This document shows positions 23,935 through 35,520 of a stretch of DNA of 64,000 bases, one piece after another. How positions within the stretch are numbered: position 1 is the first letter of the stretch; the number at the start of each line of letters is the position of its first letter. Below the pieces are notes generated by a model. That model was not told the DNA's origin and did not search any database. It saw only the letters and a program-made list of their open reading frames with translations. Position numbers and translations under genes: made by a program. The stretch spans positions 1 to 64,000 of the forward strand of contig JAACJM010000276.1 in assembly GCA_013368315.1 (NCBI GenBank), written 5' to 3'. This DNA comes from Tetrapyrgos nigripes (taxonomy: Eukaryota > Basidiomycota > Agaricomycetes > Agaricales > Campanellaceae).

Positions 23935-26258
23935 ATATCCTGTTACTGGTCGAGTTTAAACAAGGGAACCAACCTGAGAGACATTATATATGCACTGAAG
24001 AGGGATGAGCCAGGTCCAGATGGATGGTTTGAAACATCCCCGGAAGGTATGGCTAAGTATGCCTGAGACTATCACGAGAGACTACAACAGGAAGGACAAC
24101 CAGCTGATGAGGAGCACCGAAGGAAAAAAGAATTAGTAACAGAGAAAGTACTAAGCAACCTGAATACGTGACTGACAGAGGAACAAAAATTGTACCTGGC
24201 TGTGAAATGTGAGAAAATTGATGTAGTGAAAGCACTACTGGATGCGAAGAACTATACGTCACCTGGTATTGATGGAGCGACGTACGAACTCTGGAAAGTG
24301 ATATATGCGCGCTATCTTGAAGACTCCAAAATTCGCTGCCCTGCTTTCAACATTGTAAATCTTATGACCAAAGCTTTTAATGACATCGCAAAATATGGAC
24401 TCGCAGAAAGGACTCACTTTTCGGATGGATGGATGTGCCCACTATACAAAAAGAATGATAAGTGCGACATTGCCAACTACCAACCCATTACACTCCTCAA
24501 CACAGACTACAAAATCTTTACAAGAGTCCTAGCTACCAAGCTAGGTAAAGTAGCCCCAGACCTCTTGCATCATAATCAAGCTGGCTTCATGCCCAGACGA
24601 CAAATTAGTGATCAGACAAAACTTATTAGAATGGTCATGGCCTCAGCAGAACAGAGTGCCCAGAATAGGCTAATCGTCTCCTTAGACCAAGAAAAGGCAT
24701 ATGATAAAGTGGACCACGAATATCTATGGAAAACACTAGAGAAATTTGAACTCCCAGCTGAATTTATCATGGCGGTACAACACCTGTATAAACCAGCGAA
24801 GACTTCAGTCATGGTCAATGGTGTGAAAAGCGACACGTACAATGTAATTAGAGGAGTCTGGCAGGGAGACCCCCTGTCCTGCCTAATTTTCGACCTTGCG
24901 ATAGAACTGCTCGCTGCAATGTTAAGAAACTCGACCCTCCAAGGATTCAAGATCCCGGGCGTAACTGAACGACTAATTGCCAATCTATTTGTGGATGACA
25001 CCACAGTCTTCCTCGCTGTGACTGATGACTTCTGAGACCTCCAACTTATCCTGAACAATTGGTGTGCTGCATCAATGGCGAAATTCAACGTTAACAAAAC
25101 TGCGATAATACCAATAGGAACAGCAGAATATTGACGAACTGTGATTGAAACCAGAAGAATGACCCCACACCAATATGGAATGAGCCCATACCTAAATTTA
25201 CTCCCCCCTAACCTCCACATCGCTAAGGAAGGGGAAGCAGTCAGGATTCTGGGTGCTTGGTTCAGAAACAAAATCAATGCATCTCAAATCTGGGCGCCAG
25301 TGATAGAAAAGATTGACAAAGTCCTAGAAAGATGGGCAAAGGGCTCACCTACAATGGAAGGGCGACGACTAATAGTACAAATGTTTGCTGGAGGCATGTC
25401 CCAATACCTAACCCAGGTACAAGGAATGCCAACCAAAGTCAAAAAACGACTAGCAAAACGAATAAGTAAATATATCTGGGAGGAAAAAGAAAGGAACCCA
25501 GTGAACAAAGACACAACATACCTGGAAATTAAGGATGGTGGAAGAGCCGTCCTAGACATCTCCACACGTAATGAGGCGATTGAAATAATGTGGCTTAAAA
25601 GATATTTAAGTTTCAGGCCAAATCGCCCCCTATGGGCCATCCTAGCAGACTCTCTACTAGCAATGAATACCCTGGCCACTGAAACCAACGTACCAGCCTT
25701 TATCAAACAGAATTGCTTCCTGCAATCATGGTCAACAAGCACCGGCCCAAGATCCTCACAGATACAAGAACTACGCAACATGATTAGTACTGGAAAAAGT
25801 ATGGCATAAGAATAGAGGGGCTGACTTTCGAACGAAACATACTTAGGGAAATGCCTATATGGCATCACGTTCAAGCCGACCCAAGGATACGAAGACTCAC
25901 CAGCTCTATGGCAAGTACATGCCTCATGGAAAACCATAAACTGAAAACAGTAGGGGAGGCTGTAGACCTAGCAGCCCCACTGATCACCCTCCCAAGACAG
26001 CGAAGGAAACATCACACAAATGATCGTTGTCAGTGCTGTGATTGTATAGACATAAGGCAACAAACAGGCTGTACCCACCTACACCAGTGTATCTCCAGGG
26101 CACAGGAGCTTTTAGATACCCTTCCTGCAAAATGGGATCCTAGAGAAGAACAACCGGAGGACTGTGAAGGGAGCTTCCTGGAACCCAGTGCAACAGAAAG
26201 TACCAGAATTTTTGATTATCGCATCTCTACTACTGGAAACTTGTCAGATATCTTTTGA
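23935..26258 (+). pseudogene. LINE reverse transcriptase and downstream region
   Basis: The longest open part (24190-25035) has the RT palm motifs: SPGIDGATYELWK, YQPITLLNTDYKIF, HHNQAGFMPRRQISDQ, SLDQEKAYDKVDH (first Asp), GVWQGDPLS and LFVDDTTVF (FxDD). TGA interrupts at 25033 and 25134 where arginine fits. The thumb and connection region continues to 26258 with KRYLSFRPNRPLW and a Cys-rich CQCCDCIDIRQQTGCTHLHQC block. The RT copies element RNA at the nicked target. Both catalytic Asp positions survive, so loss of function comes from the stops. Confidence 0.85.
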
Positions 26259-26343
26259 GTATTCACTGACCAAAGATGGACTCCTACCAATGAGGTCCTG
26301 ACCTGACAAATCAGACAGAATAAATGAACCGACGAAGACTGTT

Positions 26344-26919
26344 GTGACTGATGGGTCTTGCGTAAATAACGGCCAAGATGATGCTGTGGCAGGGGCTGGG
26401 ATTTTTTTAGGAGTTGGCGATGCTAGAAATAGATCAATTAAGCTACCTAAACAGGTAGGAAACATACCCATCATCCAGTCAAACCAAGCGGCAGAACTAG
26501 TAGCAGCAAAAGTAGCGCCAGAGCTAGTCCAAAGAACAACAAGGATGGAACTGGAGACAGACTCAAAATATGTGATTTCACACCTAACAAGTAGCCTAAA
26601 AAGAATGGAGGACACAGGCTATATAGGTGTTAATAATGCAGATATCATAAGAATGATGGTAGCGAACTACAGATTGCGTGAAGCACCCACTGATATCAAG
26701 TGGGTCAAAGGTCACAATGGTCATGAAGGAAATGAAGCTGCGGACGCACTAGCTGGCAATGCAACAGATAAGCTACAGGACAATGCTATTGACCTAAGTA
26801 CTCCTCCGACACTTAGAGTAACAGGTGCGAAATTGAACGCACTCACCCAGAAACTTGCATATACCACCATTCGACAATGGAAAGCAGCTAAGATGCCACA
26901 ACGGCCCAGGACACAGTAG
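26344..26919 (+). pseudogene. LINE RNase H domain
   Basis: The frame reads TDGSCVNNG (first Asp), QSNQAAELVA (Glu), LETDSKYVIS (Asp) and WVKGHNGHEGNEAADALA (His/Asp), the full type-I RNase H set. It would degrade the RNA strand of RNA:DNA hybrids. The domain itself is open for 191 codons and ends RPRTQ then a stop, near where foreign sequence begins. It is part of the interrupted LINE polyprotein, so I treat it as a pseudogene segment although the domain is intact. Confidence 0.8.
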
Positions 26920-26925
26920 TCTGAG

Positions 26926-28800
26926 AGTAAGCGCGACCACTGTGGGTTGTGTGACGAGATTATGTAACATTAGCGGGGTTTGAATTCAACGGAATCCTCT
27001 TTGGTCTTTACCTCAGCTGTTCTTACACATGTAAAATGCTTAAGCTGCTTAAGCACACCATTTTCTAGTGGGATATGAAGCTGTTGAGCACTGGCTTTCG
27101 ACAAGGGAAGGTTGAGGCAGCCGCTCTTGAAGTGCACAGCCACACTCAGAAGCCCAAAAAACAGCAGTTACATCAGGAAATTCACAATCGTATGGAAGGT
27201 ATGGAGGGTATGGAGGGTATGGGGCCCATACCTTCTTATACACATTTCGCCGAGATCTCCTCAAATGTTCCATACACATTGTGTATGGATGTATGGGCCA
27301 GTATGGGCAATATGGGCAGTATGGACAAGGTACTTTAATAATGTGCAAGCTCAGATTTTTCAACCCTTACCTTTGAAGCACGCACTGCTAGCAACCAGTA
27401 TGAGTCACCACTGCTGTCATTGTGAGGAAGTTGTCCTCACCATTGTCGGCCATTCACAATAAGACTCGGGGTGATTCAGTAAGTATAGGGTAGGGATTCC
27501 AGAACACGAGATCAGTATCGGAACTGTAATGCATGTAATGAGTAAAAAAAAATTGCATTTCCCAACGACGTCGATGATGATGATGAGCACTGCAACGCCC
27601 ACTGTTGGTGACCAGTGACCGGTGACTGTTGAACCGAGTGCCAAGAGGTGACGTGTCGCAGTCACGAGATTGATTTTAATCGGAGCTTGAAAGCTTTCTT
27701 GATCAAATTGACGCGAAACATTGACTTCTCTAACTCCCTTTCTTCCCTCAACAACATCGTTACTCAGCGTTTCCCTCCCCCTCCACCTCTCTCCCCTTCA
27801 CTGTACTGTACGTTCAGAGGTTGCATCGAGACCCTCGTCATCAAGGATTCTTCCTCCTCAACTGAAGGGTGGATAATAATATGGGATGGAATGATTGACG
27901 TCGTCTGTACTGTCTTTGTGGTGAGTTGTTACATCTTGACTTACCCTCATGTTTAACTGACCTTGTATCTTCTCTTCCAGTACTTTATCCCTTTTGTGGC
28001 CAAGGTGCGTTGTCCGTCCTTATTTCTGTCTCATTTACAAATGATACTCGCCATTTTCAGGCGCTATGTTTTGGCATCTCGGGTTGGTTTCATGGTCATC
28101 ACTTACGTTCGTATCTTTCCGCTCTCATGTTGTCTGCTGCTGAAATATCTTTCCATTAGCATTTCGTTTACATGAGCTGTGTGATTGTGATTGTGAGGGC
28201 TGTGAGTGGTAGGCTTGTAGTGCATTGGTGGTTTTACGTTTTACGAGGCCATAGGTTGATATGTACTTCGTATAGATGTCCTACTTAGTGTGTGCGTTAG
28301 TCTACAATTGAATATATCATTTTATCCATTTGTCATTACACACTGTCAGTGACAACAACGGCAATGCCGACAACGAAGCAAAATCAGGAGTACATGGAAC
28401 AGGCATGGGGTAGGTATGGAGGTGCATGGAGCATGTTTGTAGCAGTCCCATACACATGCATGGGAGGTGTATGGAAATCATGCACCCCCCCTCTGCTCCA
28501 TACACGTAGAATTTGGTATGGGGGGTATGGACCCATACCCCCCATACCGTTGCGAATTTCCTGATGTACTTTCACCATGTTTGCCCAATTTTACTACATC
28601 TAATGTCAATATAATAAACTGGTTGGGTTCAGGATACGTCTAAGGCAAAATTCAAGGATATTCCGCTTCAGAAACGCGAGAAACTGAAGGTTTTGCCGTC
28701 ACATGTGACTATATTTAGGTAAGCAATTTCACACAACCCACGGCCCTTCAGGTTATTGACAGACCCTAACTTTGTTAGGTTCGTTAGGGTCTGGCTGTGA
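26926..28800. mobile_element. Insertion in the LINE with GTATGG-rich inverted repeats
   Basis: LINE coding sequence stops near 26925 and resumes by about 28850. Inside, TACATCAGGAAATTC-CAA-GTATGG starts at 27169 and its reverse complement ends at 28569, forming terminal inverted repeats of about 55-60 bp rich in GGTATGGA-type units and a GGTATGGGGCCCATACC palindrome. The 1.4-kb element therefore looks like a foldback or MITE-type transposon. Its middle (27600-28200) shows intron-like GT...CAG signals and pyrimidine tracts but no recognisable protein. I saw no clear target duplication, and sequence at 26926-27168 and 28570-28800 is unexplained. Confidence 0.55.
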
Positions 28801-28849
28801 GAAACTAAGGTAGTTAAATCACAAACCCAATCTCTGTTCAATATTATCC

Positions 28850-29539
28850 CGACAGATACCGCTATATAGAAGTCAATCTGTTTGGGATCTAGAGAAGAAG
28901 ACGAGGTATTTCCTATGGATGATTGCAAATGACGCATATATGACAGGCACGCACTGGCTGAGGGAAAACTACAGTCCTGAAGCCAAAGAAAGAGCGATAT
29001 GTCAACATGACAATAAAACAGAGGACATCACCCACATCCTGGTTGGCTGCGAAAGCCCAGGGCAGGAACTCATCTGGGAGCTAGCCGGAAGACTTTGGGA
29101 AAGGAAAAACGGGACCCTAGCATGGGAATGCCGGCGCTGGGGACAATAGTAGGCACAGGACTAGCTGTCCTGAAAACACCCAAGGGAGCACGAAAGTCTG
29201 GCGAGGAAAGATTATGGAGAATCCTAATAGCAGAATCTGCGTACTTAATCTGGAGGATGAGGTGCGAGAGAGTCATACGCAAAGACAATGAACCCTTTAC
29301 GAGAAGGGAAGTAGATTCTAGATGGTCGTTCATGATTAACGAACATTTCCAGCTTGACCGCCACATGGCAAGCTGGAAATACGGAAAAAAAAGGAGTAAG
29401 CCCGAACTTAGTACATGCCACATGGCAAGGGCTACTAAAAATGAAACATACCCTGCCAGATGACTGGGTGACAAATACCGGGGTTTTAGTGGGTATTGAG
29501 TCAGATTTGCGCCGTCAAACGGGTCCCCGAGGCAGGTAG
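28850..29539 (+). pseudogene. LINE C-terminal region
   Basis: The frame reads RYFLWMIANDAYMTGTHWL, then CQHDNKTEDITHILVGC (a CCHC-like knuckle), typical of the segment after RNase H in basidiomycete LINEs. It shifts frame near 29100-29140 into LWRILIAESAYLIWRMRCER, and again after an A8 run (29384-29391) into DDWVTNTGVLVGIES. The frameshifts confirm decay. Confidence 0.75.
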
Positions 29540-29554
29540 GCAGAACGACCTACC
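29535..29554 (+). other. Stem-loop at the LINE 3' end
   Basis: GGTAGG and CCTACC flank an 8-base loop (CAGAACGA) just after the last LINE codon at 29539. Several LINE clades are recognised by a 3' stem-loop. A role here is only suggested by position. Confidence 0.35.
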
Positions 29555-29700
29555 CTCAGGGAGACTCTGAGTCCCACACTCATTGTGTAAAAAGCATTTC
29601 CTTGGGGAGGCTTAAAAGCCCTGTCTCGGCAGTTCTATTCTCTATGAATTATGTTCCTATGCTATGTCTTTATGCTTTTCATCTCTACTAAGCAAGGTTC

Positions 29701-30045
29701 TTAACCCTTGTGCAGACCGCAGGTTTCTCGTAGTGTGACGACCAAGTCGGTGCACTGCAAGTACATAACGCTCCTCCAAAAGACATAGAATTTATATTCA
29801 CAGCGAGACCATGCCCAGAATCCGAGGAACATTTCTACCGTATAAGAAGAATAAATCACGGACCACATTACAGTATAACAATATGCCTGAGACAGCTCCG
29901 CTGAGCGCTTGTCTACTATGTCCTGAATATTCAGGTTCTCCAAGCCCAACTTATCAATCTGCACAAATTCCACGCGGTCAGCTTTTACTGCTACGACTCG
30001 TGACCTCCGTGTATTACCATAAACTTGCCATCGCCTATTCACCAA
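29701..30045 (-). other. Unidentified ORF at the left edge of duplication copy B
   Basis: The 114-codon minus-strand frame includes RRSRVVAVKADRVEFVQIDK and LGLENLNIQDIVDKRSAELS, which looks protein-like. It overlaps the start of the duplicated block. In copy A the matching part has a TGA (positions 39-33 region) in place of the copy B Arg-Trp codons. I do not recognise the family; it may be a fragment of the gene left of the duplication. Confidence 0.3.
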
Positions 30046-30136
30046 AGATGCTAGATGGAGAACTTGGCCTGGACTTTTGGAAGCCCTCTATAAACAGGTA
30101 TCAGATATTAGCCTCGTTGAACTTAGTGGAAATTAG

Positions 30137-31653
30137 CACCACAAAAACCTACGCCCCAATATCTGCTGAGATCTCGTCTGATTTTCAGTATTTTGTCTAT
30201 TCAAGAAATGCCACAAGATATCAGTGAGATGGAGAATATTTGAGTGGATAATGGCAATATATCGAGGTCGCTTTGCAATATAATGCGGACAGGGAAAGTA
30301 ATGAGAAGTGAACGAAACATTGCAAAATGAGTGGAGTATTGCGAGACAAGCAATATATTACGAGATGAGCAAAGTACTGAAAAGTGAGTAAGATATTCTG
30401 CAGTGAACAAGATATCAACCAGTGAATACATTGGGATAGCGGACCTTACATCCAGGGCAAAGCTGATCATAAGACACGTATATTCAGAGACTATGTACAA
30501 CTACACGAGTACAGAGTGGTAATCTATGTATAAGACGAATGAAAACCATGCACGAGGGATCCAAAAGACATTGAAAGGCCGAAAAGGCAGAGACTCGAGG
30601 AAATGTGGGAGGAAGCCGGCATTGAAGAGGAGACAAAACCTAACGAACATTGAGCGTCACTATTAGAAATGGAATACGATGGAGGGAAGCTCACCAGATT
30701 ATGGTCAGGTAAATATCTATGCCCATGACACGCAATGCTGTTAGTAACATGAAGGAAGGACTTGAAGAACCGGAAACTCACCATAGAAGCGCATATATGC
30801 GCCTTATTGTTTGAGAGGTGAGCGCGCATGCAACTCTGGACAAGATAAGCAAAGAGTTGAAGCCGATGAGGGCAGAACGCGTACCTTGTTCATCCTAATG
30901 GTAACCTTCTCAAAATTTCGGTTCCAAGGGTCCGAAGAAGGTCAACGGTCGCTGTTCCGTATGACCACGGAAAGGGGCTTGAAGCTGGAACAAGAGCTGG
31001 CTTTGACAAAGATAGTCCTTGGCGGGAGCTGAAATCGAGTCCGAGACAGTCTCTAACGAGTAAGAAGGGAAGACAGAGGAGGAGGAGGAGGGATGGTGAT
31101 GGTACGGGTGCAAGAAGTGAAGGGACGCGTCACCCTGTTTTGACGCATTTTGGTCGGAGTTTCAATTACAACGTCACCTTCAAGTCTTTACGACTTTACG
31201 ACCTCCTTCCCTGCTCATCGACACGACGGTCACAATGGCTCGAACCTTTATACAATAAAGACGAGTAGTCCTTTCCTTTCTCCCTCAAGTTAGCTAGGAC
31301 GCAGTAGACTGGTTTTATATGGCGTGTGCTGTATAAGGCGAAAGTATCTATGAAACATTAGCAATATAAGTATCATTTTTCAATGTATTGAAAACGACTC
31401 AAAATTTCTTCAAAACCTGCTGAAAACCTCGCCAATATGTCGCCAAAGTTTGGACCCGTCCGTGATACTTTGCGAAATGACCCAAAATATTGCAAGATCT
31501 TGCCCCGTTTTGCAAAACACCGCGATTCGGACCCAGATATCATCAATACTTCAACAATACCTCAACGAAAGATCACCCTGTTTCAGAATCAGCCAATATT
31601 TTGCGGTATATTGGTCCGTTTTTCAATATTTTGGTCTGTCAGTTTTTGTGGTG
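30137..31653. mobile_element. 1.5-kb TIR element with a 2-bp target duplication
   Basis: The ends CACCACAAAAAC (30137-30148) and GTTTTTGTGGTG (31642-31653) are perfect 12-bp inverted repeats, flanked by AG on both sides. Copy A has a single ATTAGGTATG at the matching place (about 132-141), the empty site. No transposase was found inside, so it is non-autonomous. The interior is AT-rich with repeated GATATT/CAATATT words. CACC-type ends and a 2-bp duplication are compatible with the CACTA/CMC group, but that is a guess. Confidence 0.8.
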
Positions 31654-31833
31654 AGGTATGTTTAGTGATTCTGTGTTTCTCACCTCCCAAGATAATACTG
31701 CTGAAGGAAGTCAAACGAACTGATGTACATAGGAAGAAAGAGACGCAGATTCTGATACGTGAAAAGACGCGCCATGCAAATTAATTTGCAGTGAGGCAAG
31801 GATGCTGAGACAATACATCAACCCTGTTGCAAA

Positions 31834-32901
31834 TAGGAAACAGTACGGGTATCCCGTGGGTCAAATTTTCTGACCCGTACCCGTACCCACCAAAACCCGT
31901 ACCCGTGATGATGGGTCAAGGGTAGCAGCGGGGCAGACCGGTCAGAAGCAAAACCCGCGGGATACGGGTATATGCCGGGTACATTTATATACTACTTAGC
32001 TACATATCACTGAGTACGTCTACGATATCATTGTAACCCTCTGGCATCTCAATATCCTCTGTGTTTTGATCACTAACCTCAATCTCTGGTAGCTTTGCAA
32101 CGGTCATTACATCCTCATCTTGTATAAGCCCCATCAAACTCCATTGCCGAAGGCACATAAGAGCGCGTGTTGTATCAGCAGAAAGCCGATTGCGAACATA
32201 GGGTAGAAGGAATCGGCCCCTACTGAATACATGCTCAACGTCCGTCGAAGTTGCTAGAGGTAGTATTAATTAGACAAGATATATGAGTTGAAGATAGTGA
32301 ACGCACCGGGTATAGTCAGGTAATCCAGTCCCATACGATAAAGAGTAGGGAAATCTTTCTTCCTTCCATACCACCATCCGAGAACGTCGTCCATAGCTTC
32401 AACGTCTGCGCTGAGGTAACGATCAAGCTCGTCACCAAGCTCGCCTGCCTTAGGGGGTTTAAGTGCCGGTAAATCATCGAAACGATTATGCTTCTATGTA
32501 AAGATGAGTAGCCTAGCCGTTAAGTCGAATTGACAAACTCACCTTCAACGCAACAGGTGAAGCAGGCCTTCCGCTTTTTGTCCGTAGTTTGCAGATGCTG
32601 TGGAACGGGTGGCTCAGGGCGAGTGCCATTGAGAGAGGAAGAGGAGAAGGTTTTTTTTTTTTTGTTGTTGCTACAGTACATCTCGTAGGTATGTGACTAT
32701 GTACGAGTCTGGTAAACTATACAGTCTCTAAATTTTCAAAGGTAGTGCCGACAGCGGCGGCCCCCAGTCCTGGCAGGTCTGATTACCCGTGGGACGGGTC
32801 GCGGGTTTGATGCGGGTTGATAAAACCTTACCCATACCCGTACCCGTCAAACCCGTACCCCCTGACCCGCCAATTACCCGTGAACCCGCGCTATTCCCTA
32901 A
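31834..32901 (-). mobile_element. hAT transposon, internally deleted copy
   Basis: The insertion is flanked by 8-bp duplications GTTGCAAA (31826-31833 and 32902-32909), and copy A shows one GTTGCAAA at the empty site. The ends read TAGGAAACAG and, inverted, TTAGGGAATAG, giving short imperfect TIRs. Subterminal CCCGTACCC/GGGTACGGG words are frequent. Only C-terminal hAT exons remain, so it depends on a helper. The fuller relative is at 62258 onward, whose left end reads TAGGGAGCAGTACGGG. Confidence 0.9.
32000..32490 (-). pseudogene. hAT transposase C-terminal exons (truncated)
   Basis: Two minus-strand exons are legible. One (about 32490-32307) reads FDDLPALKPP, DELDRYLSADVEAMDDVLGW and FPTLYRMGLDYLTIPG. 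After an intron, the next (about 32253-32000) reads STDVEHVFSRGRFLLPYVRN, TTRALMCLRQWS and ends LSDM-stop. This is the hAT dimerisation region. The N-terminal zinc finger and the DDE core are missing, so no active enzyme can be made. Confidence 0.85.
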
Positions 32902-33469
32902 GTTGCAAAGGCTTTTGCAGAACTCAAGTCGACGCAAGCTTCGGCTCAAAGGCAGAGAAAAGTAAAACAAATACAGAAAGAGAAGCGGAACGAAAACGAC
33001 GCCAGGGAAAGCGGGACGCATACTCCAGTCTCTATCCCTATCCCCAGGGTTTACTGTCCCTAGTAGCAACACCAGCGTCAGCACTATTTCCATTCTGTTC
33101 CTATTTCCATCATCGCCCAGACCAATGCGAATACAAGCCCATTCCTGTACTCCGAGCACTGATACGCAATATCCAATTACCCATCATCCAACACTGAACG
33201 GTATAACCCACTAGCTTCACACATACAACCATGGGATAAGGAGAGAACGAGAAAAAATAAACAAAACATAAGTAGGAAGGAGAATAAGGAACAAGGGGGG
33301 AAAACGAAGCAAACAAAAAGAAAAGAAAGAAAAGAAAGAAAAAAGAACCGAGAACTATAAAACGGACAAATGAACAGCAAGAGTAGAGGCAAAAGCAGAA
33401 GCTGCAACACTGTATGCGACCGTCCAGCACTCTATGGTCACCAACAGCAGCGAAACTCACACTGGTATA

Positions 33470-34060
33470 AACACTCGTCCCCGCAAACGTATTCGTATAA
33501 ATGAAGACCAACCCTCCACTGACACCAAAGTCACATAGTTTGATGTGCCTATAATGGAAAACGACGAGTTGAAGGCTTCGATGTCTTTTTCGTGGTTTAT
33601 TTTCTTGTAAAATGTAAGGGGGGGAGGGAAAGGGAGAGCAAGGAGGGGGTGAAGGGGGGGGACAGTTAAGGGGATGGAGGGCAGAGCAATGGGCAAAGAG
33701 AGAGGAAAAGAAAGAACAGTAGTTAGCGACGATGTCAACGGCTACGAGAGAGGGGGAAAAAAGACGCCGAAAACAGGAAATGTGAAAGTAAGGAAAGAAC
33801 GAAAGAAAATTAGCCGTAGTTAAGGTGCGAGACGGGAGGGAGAAATGGTAGAAGGATGCCAAACCATGTAAAAGGCGGAAGAAACCAAAAACCTTAGAAC
33901 TCATGCAAGATGAGACCCACCTCAATCCACTCCATACACGTACGTATATTCGGCTCTTGCAGGTATGCTCTGTAGGACACAATGATCCAGTTTCCATTGC
34001 TGACGTTATTCTTGCAATGCAAGTATGAAGTAGAGACTATTTTACTATGAGCTATGTACC
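33470..34060 (-). pseudogene. MAP kinase kinase-like pseudogene, second unit (copy B)
   Basis: Duplicate of 850-1445. The activation-segment block reads HIKLCDFGVSGGLV and NTFAGTSVYT (about 33480-33560), closer to the MAPKK consensus DFGVSGELV than copy A. The other block (about 33910-34050) reads SYRAYLQEPNIRTCMEWIEVG. There is no HRD loop or ATP-loop in an open frame. It matches the gene fragment order of copy A, so decay predates the large duplication. Confidence 0.6.
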
Positions 34061-34739
34061 ATCCGACATCTCGTTTTAAGTTTACCCCTATTCGTTCGCG
34101 TCTTGACACATCGCCAACATCGAAGCCAACACCAAAGACCATTGCCATCCCCAATCCAGGAATGGGGGTATGGGAGGATCGAATAGAAATAGACATAGAC
34201 GTAAAGAAATCACAAAGCAAAGAAAAGAAAAGAAGAAAAAAGAATAGAAGAAAAACAGAACTTTGTGCGGAAGACAGAAAAGCATCGGGACCGTCCGTGG
34301 GTGACAAAAACCAGCAGAAGCATTAACATCAACAATATTACTGCTGACGTCAGCGCCAGCAGTATCATCACCATAGTCGACACTGGAAACAGACCCGAAG
34401 CTATGCTCAGCACTTGATAACGAAGCTCCAAAACCCAACACTAAACTCGCATCTTCAGCTCGTGAACCAAACCTCCCCTTCACCCTTCTTTTACCCTCCT
34501 TCGCTACTTTGACACCCGATGCCTGACCCCCCCCCGTTTCAAAAAAGAAAAGAAGAAAGAAAGAAAGACAAGTACACCACTCAAACCCCAAACCCCACCC
34601 TTCGCAACAAAGACGAACCTCGAAAAGCAATTGAAACTCGAGCTCACACCTGAAACCAGACCGACCCCACCCTTCACAAAAACCCCAAACCACGCCCCCC
34701 GAAACTCCAAGAGGAAGGAAAACGAAAACTCGGGTTGAT

Positions 34740-35520
34740 ACAAACACTCTTCCCCCCAAACATATTCGCGAAAACTGTTCACTAGCTTCTCCGCTGACAC
34801 CAGGGTTGCATGGTGCAATGTCTTCGGAGAAGGAGAGGATGTTGGAGGGGGACACGGCAGGCAAAGCAGCGCGCAAAGAGAGAAGAAAAAGAAAGAACAG
34901 TAGTTAGCGACGACGTCAACGGCAACGAGAGAGCGGGGGGGGAAAGCCATGGAAAACAGAAACAATAAATTGAGAACCAAAGAGAATTAGCCGTAGTCAT
35001 AGCCATGGCTGTGTACATAGACAGAGACGTAAAGCCAAGGAAACTCACTGTGATGTATAACCCCATCCTACATGAAATCTGAACCCTCCGAGACACTCTG
35101 CGCAATCCCCCTCACCATGTTGATCGGGGTATGCCCTCGGAGCGGGGAGGTGGATTCATAGAGTCGAAGGAGCCTGGTTATAAATAAGCCAGTCAGCATT
35201 GAAACCGTAAAACGAAAACACGAAAACACAAGACATCAACGGTGACATCAAAGGAACAAGAGGGGAGGGAGAAATGCGAGATAGACATGAAACGGCGCAA
35301 ATGGCGGAAGAAAGCAAAAACCTGGAAACCGTGCGAGAAGAGACACCCACCTCAATCCCACTCCATGCATATAAATATGTTCGGCTCTTGCAGATATGCT
35401 CCGCAAGACTGCGCCATTAACTTTGGTTTTGGAGTGCTTTGTGCATATATGAAAAATGCGGAGTTCTCGGCGGAGTTGTTTGCAAATTTGAAGTTTTGCA
35501 TTTCCGAGGACAATCCGTTT
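34740..35520 (-). pseudogene. MAP kinase kinase-like pseudogene, first unit (copy B)
   Basis: Duplicate of 2040-2830. It keeps RRELRIFHIC, GAYLQEPNIFICME, the INMVRGIAQSVSEG block and SPSNILSFSEDIAPCNPGVSG. The SPSNIL reading here matches the KPSN-(I/V)-L part of a kinase catalytic loop better than copy A, but the HRD and the DFG Asp are missing. Small indels against copy A (for example near 35505) show independent drift. Confidence 0.6.

Larger units (their letters stand above)
14213..29560 (+). mobile_element. LINE (non-LTR retrotransposon), degenerate and split by two insertions
   Basis: Pieces at 14213-14750, 22536-26925 and about 28850-29560 form one element in order: ORF1, APE endonuclease, reverse transcriptase, RNase H and a C-terminal zinc-finger region. 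The copia element at 14751-22530 splits ORF1. Using a TSD of ATTAG/ATGAG, the reading frame continues across the join. A second insertion (about 26926-28800) sits before the C-terminal region. Many in-frame stops, nearly all TGA where CGA would fit, show that it is inactive. The 5' end is undefined and no poly-A tail is evident at the 3' end. Confidence 0.8.

Noticed and set aside
24612..25277. 221-codon minus-strand ORF over the LINE reverse transcriptase
   Set aside because: Antisense shadow of a clearly recognisable RT on the plus strand.
27075..27338. Frames with EGMEGMEGM and similar repeats
   Set aside because: They are translations of the GTATGG repeat in the inverted ends, not protein-coding sequence.
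33110..33997. 295-codon minus-strand ORF rich in Phe, Ser and Leu
   Set aside because: Only the short kinase-like block inside it looks like protein. The rest is pyrimidine-rich intron-like DNA that happens to lack stops, and copy A is interrupted.
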